A stretch of 64,000 bases of DNA. Source: Chloroflexota bacterium. Its GTDB lineage: Bacteria; Chloroflexota; Chloroflexia; Thermomicrobiales; UBA6265. The notes beneath the pieces are model-generated. The model was not told where the DNA came from. It did not search any database and saw only the letters and a program-made list of their open reading frames with translations. A program made the position numbers and the translations under genes. Below, piece after piece: positions 58,728 through 64,000 of the stretch (positions are counted from its first letter, which is position 1; each line of letters starts with the position of its first letter). The stretch covers positions 80,723-144,722 of the forward strand of contig JAEWEG010000039.1 of assembly GCA_023389575.1 (NCBI GenBank), written 5' to 3'.

Positions 58728-58868
58728 GTGTGTTTTTCGCCAACATTAACCCATTAATTCATTAATCCGGCCTCTGGCGGCCATTTGGCCCGGAACCACG
58801 GGCTTTTCGGAGAGACCAATTAATGTCGCGGTTCGAATTAATGTTGAAGCGGTAATCATGTTGTCGTG
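58728..58868 (-). repeat. Diverged dispersed repeat, copy B
   Basis: The minus-strand counterpart of 45688-45828: about 75% identical over 141 bp without gaps. The GTAAGGACTC plus ATG just upstream also resembles copy A, but after it 32 bases are missing and the frame shifts, so the reading frame of A is not kept. Copies A and B face each other around a 13-kb block. Confidence 0.75.
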
Positions 58869-59031
58869 TTTGGTGAGGCATGTCTGGGAGTCCTTACCGA
58901 AGAAGCAGGTTGTTTGGAGGCATGCGGATGGCTGGCCGCACACGTCCTTCCCAATGAACGGATCGAATCGACGGAAACGCGCCACCCGGCGTGAGATTGG
59001 TCGGCGGTGAGCGGTGATCCAGGGCGCGTCG
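58869..59031. other. Spacer after repeat B
   Basis: About 160 bases, no gene or strong motif. Confidence 0.3.
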
Positions 59032-59751
59032 TCAGCGGGTGGTGTGCCAGCCACCGTTGACAGGGATCACCTGGCCAGTGATGTAGCGAGCGGCGGGCGA
59101 GGCGAGGAACAGAACCGTGCCAGCGATGTCGCCGGGGGCGCCCGCGCGGCCCAGCATGGTGCCGTTGACGATGGTGTCCCGGCGTTCGTCGGTCATTCGG
59201 CCGTGGAAGAATTCGGTGTGGTCGATAAAACCCGGCGCGATAACGCTGGCGGTGATGTTGCGCTGGCCAAGACTCCGGCTGGCGGAGACGTTCCAGGCGG
59301 CGACCGCCGCCTTGGCGGCTCCATACGATCCGGCGCCACGATCGGCCGCGATCGAACTGAAGCTGATGACCGCGCCGCCATCCCGCAGCCGGGAGGAGAC
59401 GGCCTCCGTCATCAGGACCGTGGTCATGACGTTGGCGGAGAGATTTCGTTCCCAACTGGCCGCGAGGTCCTGGAGGGATTCGGGTGATGGCTGGCCGATA
59501 TCGGTGTTTCCGCCAGCACAGTTCACGAGCACGTCCACGCTGGCCGGCAGTTGGTCCAGCATCGAGTCGATGCTGGCGGCGGAGCTGGCGTCCCCGATAA
59601 CGGGCGTTGCGCCAATCTCGGTCGCCGTCGCCGCCAGGACATCCGGGCGGCGTCCAATGATGGTGACGTGGTCGCCAGCCTTGATGAATGCCTGGGCGAT
59701 GGCCTTGCCGATGCCGGTTCCCCCGCCGGTGACGATGATCTCGCGAGACAT
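59032..59751 (-). CDS. Short-chain dehydrogenase/reductase
   Basis: From ATG 59751 (AAGGAAG just upstream) the product has 239 residues. Classical SDR motifs: TGGGTGIGKA (TGxxxGxG nucleotide loop), NCAGG (NNAG variant), catalytic Ser in ISFSS, Tyr-x-x-x-Lys in YGAAKAAV, and the C-terminal NGGWHT end. It reduces or oxidises a carbonyl/alcohol using NAD(P)(H). It is divergent from the MarR gene and probably its target, with a palindrome between them. Confidence 0.93.
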   Translation of the reverse strand: MSREIIVTGGGTGIGKAIAQAFIKAGDHVTIIGRRPDVLAATATEIGATPVIGDASSAASIDSMLDQLPASVDVLVNCAGGNTDIGQPSPESLQDLAASWERNLSANVMTTVLMTEAVSSRLRDGGAVISFSSIAADRGAGSYGAAKAAVAAWNVSASRSLGQRNITASVIAPGFIDHTEFFHGRMTDERRDTIVNGTMLGRAGAPGDIAGTVLFLASPAARYITGQVIPVNGGWHTTR

Positions 59752-59774
59752 GACACTTCCTTGCACGCAGGTCG

Positions 59775-59797
59775 TTTAGGCCTAAATGAACTATAGT
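59775..59797. promoter_or_regulatory. MarR-type operator region between SDR and MarR genes
   Basis: TTTAGGCCTAAA (59775-59786) is a perfect 12-bp palindrome and ACTATAGT (59790-59797) a second of 8 bp. They lie in the 81-bp divergent spacer, which fits autoregulation by the MarR protein and control of the SDR gene. Confidence 0.6.
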
Positions 59798-59832
59798 GAC
59801 CAATGAGGCCATGTGTAAAGGGGGAGGGCAGG

Positions 59833-60375
59833 ATGGGCGGGCGAAAGACTCCGGCGGACGGCATCGACGAGATCGTGGAGGCATGGCGCCGGGAGCGACC
59901 GGAACTGGATCCGTCCTCGATTGGGATCGTGTCGCGGATCTGGTACCTGGCGAAGCTGTTTGGCGAGGATCGGCGGGAGGTGCTGGCGGCGTCCGGGATC
60001 GACCCCGCGATTCTCGACCTGTTGAGCGTGTTGCAGCGATCGGGAGAACCGTACCGGTTGTCCACGCGGGAGATCGCCGCGCGGAGCCTGGTGACCGCCG
60101 GGGCGATTTCCCAGCGATTGCGCCGGGCGGAAGGGTCCGGACTGGTCAGGCGGGAGGTCGCGGACGACGGTTCGCGAACCGTGTTCGTGACGCTGACCGA
60201 GCGGGGACGCGAGACGGTTGGCGTTTACGTGAGCGTGGTTCTCCGGCGGGAGGAGGAGCTTCTTTCCGGACTGGAGCCGGCGGAGCGGGCGACGCTCGAG
60301 GAGTTGCTCCGGAAGCTTCTCGGCGGGGTCGTCTCCCAAGTGGACGCGGGCGCCCGAACCCAGGTCGGCACATGA
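59833..60375 (+). CDS. MarR-family transcriptional regulator
   Basis: The 180-residue protein starts behind GGGGAGGGCAGG (an in-frame ATG at 59803 is less likely). It has the winged-helix core: LDLLSVLQRSGEPYRLSTREIAARSLVTAGAISQRLRRAE with the recognition helix, the wing (LVRREVADDGSRTVFVTLTERG) and C-terminal dimerisation helices. An N-terminal extension of about 35 residues is somewhat longer than average. It is divergent from the SDR gene and likely represses it. Confidence 0.9.
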   Translation: MGGRKTPADGIDEIVEAWRRERPELDPSSIGIVSRIWYLAKLFGEDRREVLAASGIDPAILDLLSVLQRSGEPYRLSTREIAARSLVTAGAISQRLRRAEGSGLVRREVADDGSRTVFVTLTERGRETVGVYVSVVLRREEELLSGLEPAERATLEELLRKLLGGVVSQVDAGARTQVGT

Positions 60376-60800
60376 GGCCCCGCAGACCATCGCGACCTGT
60401 TAACGGTCGGTCTCAACGGGCGCGATCCAGGGTCTCGGCGTGCAAGTTGTTTGCCGGTTTTGCCGTTGATTTGGCAGCCTATTGGCGCGGAACTTGTGAA
60501 AACAATCACAACACGAGTTATCGTCATCGTTTCCGGTAAAGTCGCGGGCTATGGCGAAGTTATTCAGGCAAATCGGCGATTTCCGGCGTCGAGTTAAGTG
60601 AGGATTATGCTAGACTCCAAGGCGACATGGAAGGTTCGGAACCACCCTCCGGCAAGGCTGGAAACGCCCCTCGCGAGGTGTGGCGGAGATTCGAACCCCG
60701 TGGGCCGGACCGGCTTGGTATGGGCTCGCGGATGCACATTCATATGGTGCGGTCGGCAGCGATGAAGCACCGTCCCACCGAGGAGCCAACGGAAAGAACG
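60376..60800. other. Leader region of the sucA operon
   Basis: About 425 bases without a supported gene. TATGCTAGACT at 60606-60616 includes TAGACT, with GTCGAG 17 bp upstream, a possible promoter for sucA of the weak actinobacterial-like kind. A TTCGAAC segment at 60689 resembles a tRNA T-loop but is rejected (see rejected list). Confidence 0.4.
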
Positions 60801-63686
60801 ATGAGCGATCTACGCGCGTTTTTCGGGCCCAACGCAGGCTACGTGCTGGAGCTCTACGATCAGTACCAGGCCGATCCCCAATCGGTCGACGAGTCCACCC
60901 GGCAATTCTTCGAATCCTTTACTCCCACACTTCCCGAATCCACGACTTCAGTGACCACGGCGGCTCCGCCCGCGGCGCCGGCGCTGACCGATGACTCCGT
61001 TCGCAAGATCGCTGGCGCGGTGAACCTCGCCTACGGTATCCGCGAATACGGCCATCTGGCCGTACAGCTCGATCCATTGGGCGGGACGCGCGATGGCGCG
61101 CCCGAGCTCGAGGCCAGTTCCTACGGAATTACGGACGACGACCTGCATGGCATTCCAGCGGCCGCCATCGATGGTCCGCTCGCGCAGGGCGCGTCCAACG
61201 CCGCCGAGGTGATCGCCCGGTTGCGGGCGGCGTACACCGGCGCGGTTGGCTTTGACTTCGACCACATCCAGGTGGCGGCGGAGCGCGCCTGGCTCACCGA
61301 TGCCGTGGAATCCGGCCGGTTCAACCAGCCGCTGGATGACGGGGCGAAGCGGAAGCTGCTCGAGCGCCTTTCGCAGGTGGAGGGATTCGAGCGATTCCTG
61401 CACCAGACCTACCTGGGACAGAAGCGCTTCTCCATTGAAGGCAACGACATCCTGATCCCGATGCTGGATTCCATCATCAACGACGCGACCACCACCGGCG
61501 CGCGCGAAGTGGTGATGGGCATGGCGCACCGGGGTCGGCTCAATGTGCTCACGCATATCCTGAGCAAGCCGTACGGCGCGATCATCGCCGCGTTCGAAGG
61601 CAGCGCCAAGACCTCCGCGGGCGACGCCGCCAACGAAGTCCGCACGGGAGACGTGAAGTACCACCTGGGCGCCCGGCTGGCGAAGAACCCGGAAACCGGG
61701 GAATTGCTCCGCGTACCGGTGGTGCTGGCGCCGAACCCCTCTCACCTGGAGGCGGTCGACCCGGTGGTGCTGGGCATGGCCCGCGCCGCCCAGGACGACC
61801 GAACCCAGCCCGGGGAACCGGCCCAGGATCCGACCCGGACGCTGGCGATCCTGCTGCATGGCGACGCCTCCTTCCCAGGACAGGGCGTGGTGGCCGAATC
61901 GCTCAACCTCTCGGGCCTGAAGGGGTACTCGGTTGGTGGGGCAATCCACATCATCGTGAACAACCAGATTGGATACACCACCAACTGGTCCGATTCCCGC
62001 TCGACCCATTACGCCGGCGACCTGGCGAAGGGGTTCGAGATTCCGGTGTTGCACGTCAACGCCGACGACACCGAGGCCTGCATCTTCGCCGCTCGATTCG
62101 CGATGGCCTACCGGCGCGAGTTCGGCAAGGACTTCCTCATCGACCTGGTCGGCTATCGCCGCTGGGGCCACAACGAGGGCGACGAGCCGGCATTCACCCA
62201 GCCGTTGATGTACCAGACGATCAGCAAGCACCCCACGGTGCGGGCGAAGCTGGCGTCCGAGTTGAAGGCCGCGGGCGTGATCACCGCCGAGGACGAAAAA
62301 GCGATCGAGCAACGCGTGCTCGACCGGCTGGTGAAGATCCGGCGCGGCATCACCGAGGGCACCGAGTCGTTCGAGGAAGAGATCGAGGCCCCGAAGACGC
62401 CGCGGGAGGAAGTGGAGACCGCCCTTCCCCAGGAGCGCCTGATGGCGTTGCAGGAAGCGATCCACGCGATTCCGGAGTCCTTCAAGCCAAACAACAAGCT
62501 GAAGCGGACCTGGGACAAACGCGCCCGGCTGCTCGACGACGACGAAGGTCGGATCGACTGGGCCCACGCCGAGGCGCTGGCGTTCGCCGCGACCCTGGAA
62601 GACGGCACGCCGATCCGGCTGACCGGCCAGGACGCGCAGCGCGGCACCTTCAGCCAGCGGCACCTGGTGCTGCACGATTCCAAGACGGGCGAGCAGTATT
62701 CGCCGTTGGCGGTGCTGCCGCAGGCCAAGGCCTCGATCGCGATCTACAACAGCCCGCTGTCCGAGAACGCCTGCCTCGGGTTCGAGTACGGCTACAGCGT
62801 GCACGCGCCAGAGGCGCTGGTGCTGTGGGAGGCGCAGTTTGGCGATTTCGCCAACGGCGCCCAGATCATCATCGACCAGTTCCTGGCGGCGGCCCGCGCC
62901 AAGTGGGGGCAGGAACCCTCGCTGGTGTTGCTGCTGCCGCATGGCTACGAGGGCCAGGGGCCGGAGCACTCCAGTGCCCGTCTCGAACGGTTCCTCCAGC
63001 TTTCGGCGCGCGACGCGATGCGGGTGGCGAATTGCACCACCTCGGCCCAGTATTTCCACCTGTTGCGCCGGCAGGCCAAGCGGATCGCCACCGATCCCCG
63101 GCCGCTGGTGCTGATGACCCCGAAGAGCCTGTTGCGGCACCCGATGGCGGCGTCGCCGGCCTCGGACTTCACGAACGGCACCTTCATGCCGGTGCTGGAC
63201 GACCCACGGGCGGCTGACCGGCGAGACCAGGTGACCCGGCTGGTGTTCTGCAGCGGCAAGGTGGCCATCGATCTCGACTCCAGCCCGGAGCGCGACAACG
63301 CGACCGGCGTGGCGGTTGCCCGGGTGGAGCAGCTCGCGCCATTCCAGTACACCGCGATCAGCAACGTGATCAAGGGGTACCCGAACCTGCGCGAGATCGT
63401 GTGGTTGCAGGAAGAGCCCCGGAACATGGGCCCGTGGTTGTTCGTTCGGCCGAGATTCCGCGAACTGGTGGAACAGACCTTCCCCATCCGGTACATTGGC
63501 CGGCCAGAGGCGTCCAGCCCGGCCGAAGGCTCGCTGGACAAGCACAATCACATGCAGGCCGCGATCGTCGCGGAGGCGTTCGCCAACGTGCCGTCCCTCG
63601 GGAACGAGAACGGTGGCGGCAACGGCGCGGTTCGCAAGAACGGCACCTCTCGCAAGACCGCCGCGAAAGCGGTGGCGGGCGAGTAA
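60801..63686 (+). CDS. sucA: 2-oxoglutarate dehydrogenase E1 component
   Basis: Start set at ATG 60801 behind GGAAAG (frame upstream to 60627 is not conserved-looking). The 961-residue thiamine-diphosphate enzyme decarboxylates 2-oxoglutarate and passes succinyl to lipoyl-E2. It begins with the E1 N-terminal SDLRAFFGPNAGYVLELYDQYQADP segment that binds E2, contains GMAHRGRLNVLTHI near residue 238 (active-site His in HRGR), the GDASFPGQG ... NNQIGYTT cofactor-binding block near 354-395, and the C-terminal transketolase domain (HGYEGQGPEHSSARLERFLQL). sucB follows. It belongs to the TCA cycle. Confidence 0.95.
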   Translation: MSDLRAFFGPNAGYVLELYDQYQADPQSVDESTRQFFESFTPTLPESTTSVTTAAPPAAPALTDDSVRKIAGAVNLAYGIREYGHLAVQLDPLGGTRDGAPELEASSYGITDDDLHGIPAAAIDGPLAQGASNAAEVIARLRAAYTGAVGFDFDHIQVAAERAWLTDAVESGRFNQPLDDGAKRKLLERLSQVEGFERFLHQTYLGQKRFSIEGNDILIPMLDSIINDATTTGAREVVMGMAHRGRLNVLTHILSKPYGAIIAAFEGSAKTSAGDAANEVRTGDVKYHLGARLAKNPETGELLRVPVVLAPNPSHLEAVDPVVLGMARAAQDDRTQPGEPAQDPTRTLAILLHGDASFPGQGVVAESLNLSGLKGYSVGGAIHIIVNNQIGYTTNWSDSRSTHYAGDLAKGFEIPVLHVNADDTEACIFAARFAMAYRREFGKDFLIDLVGYRRWGHNEGDEPAFTQPLMYQTISKHPTVRAKLASELKAAGVITAEDEKAIEQRVLDRLVKIRRGITEGTESFEEEIEAPKTPREEVETALPQERLMALQEAIHAIPESFKPNNKLKRTWDKRARLLDDDEGRIDWAHAEALAFAATLEDGTPIRLTGQDAQRGTFSQRHLVLHDSKTGEQYSPLAVLPQAKASIAIYNSPLSENACLGFEYGYSVHAPEALVLWEAQFGDFANGAQIIIDQFLAAARAKWGQEPSLVLLLPHGYEGQGPEHSSARLERFLQLSARDAMRVANCTTSAQYFHLLRRQAKRIATDPRPLVLMTPKSLLRHPMAASPASDFTNGTFMPVLDDPRAADRRDQVTRLVFCSGKVAIDLDSSPERDNATGVAVARVEQLAPFQYTAISNVIKGYPNLREIVWLQEEPRNMGPWLFVRPRFRELVEQTFPIRYIGRPEASSPAEGSLDKHNHMQAAIVAEAFANVPSLGNENGGGNGAVRKNGTSRKTAAKAVAGE

Positions 63687-63705
63687 CATACGACGGACCT
63701 GAGAC

Positions 63706-63729
63706 ACCCGGGAGCCTTCGCTCCCGGGT
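63706..63729 (+). terminator. Intercistronic hairpin between sucA and sucB
   Basis: ACCCGGGAGC (63706-63715) pairs perfectly with GCTCCCGGGT (63720-63729) around CTTC. It lies 19 bp past the sucA stop. It could attenuate or stabilise; the two genes remain in one direction. Confidence 0.6.
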
Positions 63730-63803
63730 CGATCATCACCAGAGTCACGAGTGGCAAGGGGGTGGGCCAATCGCCCGCCCGTTCACGGAGAGCAAGCACG
63801 GAT

Positions 63804-64000
63804 ATGGCCATAGATATCAAGGTTCCGCCCCTCGGGGAGTCGCTGGTTGACGCAATCGTGGGCCAGTGGCTGAAGAGTGAAGGAGATTCCGTCAGCCGGG
63901 GGGAAACGATTCTCGAACTCGAAACGGACAAGGTGAACCTTGAAGTCACCGCCGAGGACGATGGCGTGCTTGGCGCGATCCAGCGCCAGGAAGGCGACAC
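63804..64000 (+). CDS. sucB: Dihydrolipoamide succinyltransferase (E2) N-terminal fragment
   Basis: The frame starts at ATG 63804 and runs off the right edge. The visible 65 residues are a lipoyl domain: IKVPPLGESLVDAIVGQW, EGDSVSRGETILELETDKVNLEV (lipoylated Lys in ETDK) and a second Gly-rich turn. It accepts the succinyl group from E1. CGGAGAG lies upstream at a slightly long distance. The catalytic domain is outside the window. Confidence 0.9.
   Translation, partial: MAIDIKVPPLGESLVDAIVGQWLKSEGDSVSRGETILELETDKVNLEVTAEDDGVLGAIQRQEGD

Noticed and set aside
60681..60705. A tRNA T-arm-like segment (TTCGAAC between GGAG and CCCC) upstream of sucA on the minus strand.
   Set aside because: The matching 5' acceptor strand, D arm and anticodon arm are not found at the required distance.

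Overview
The window is high-GC bacterial chromosome with dense genes on both strands, frequent 4-bp ATGA start/stop overlaps and GAAAGGA- or GGAGG-type ribosome binding sites. Twin-arginine-like signals on solute-binding proteins, long P-loop/TPR regulators, an F420-type luciferase-like oxidoreductase, a sortase-type tail and a chlamydial-like class Ic ribonucleotide reductase together suggest a Chloroflexota (Thermomicrobia-like) organism. This placement is inference; no rRNA or other universal marker lies in the window.

Layout: 0-2.3 kb holds the end of a peptide-binding protein, a DinB-like protein and an msrA-msrB operon closed by a strong terminator. 2.3-6.4 kb is a tandem array of six paralogous secreted NTF2/SnoaL-like proteins on the minus strand, divergent from an XRE/P-loop/TPR regulator (6.7-9.1 kb). 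9.1-11.7 kb is visibly less GC-rich: a secreted cupin-like protein, a predicted clan CD (C25/caspase-like) peptidase and a small acidic partner. 11.7-17.6 kb carries a VanW protein, an LLM oxidoreductase, RidA, a hypothetical protein and a J-domain/coiled-coil protein. 17.8-22.5 kb is a class Ic ribonucleotide reductase operon (nrdA-nrdB) with two NrdR boxes on a clear sigma70 promoter and an 18-bp-stem terminator. 22.5-31 kb holds a frameshifted DUF3800 gene, an epoxide hydrolase, membrane proteins, a PD-(D/E)XK-like nuclease and an overlapping cluster of a BNR-repeat protein, a MoaD-HhH fusion and a RibD/DHFR-like reductase, followed by a stand-alone HhH protein.

31-45 kb: a six-module Cna-B-like surface protein with a YPNTG sorting signal, a SWIM zinc-finger protein, a DUF4397 protein, a CopB-type copper ATPase with a CsoR-like operator inside its promoter, an FAD oxidoreductase, tandem MFS transporters with a TPR protein, and an enolase-superfamily enzyme. 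45.9-58.4 kb contains two ABC uptake operons (a carbohydrate type with its ATPase, and a peptide type without one), a serine hydrolase and a LuxR/P-loop/TPR regulator. This block is bracketed by two ~141-bp diverged repeats in inverted orientation. The window ends with an SDR/MarR divergent pair and the sucA-sucB (2-oxoglutarate dehydrogenase) operon, which runs off the right edge.

Most notable: the six-paralogue secreted array, the predicted caspase-fold peptidase pair, the class Ic reductase with its NrdR promoter, the MoaD-HhH fusion, and the inverted repeat pair.
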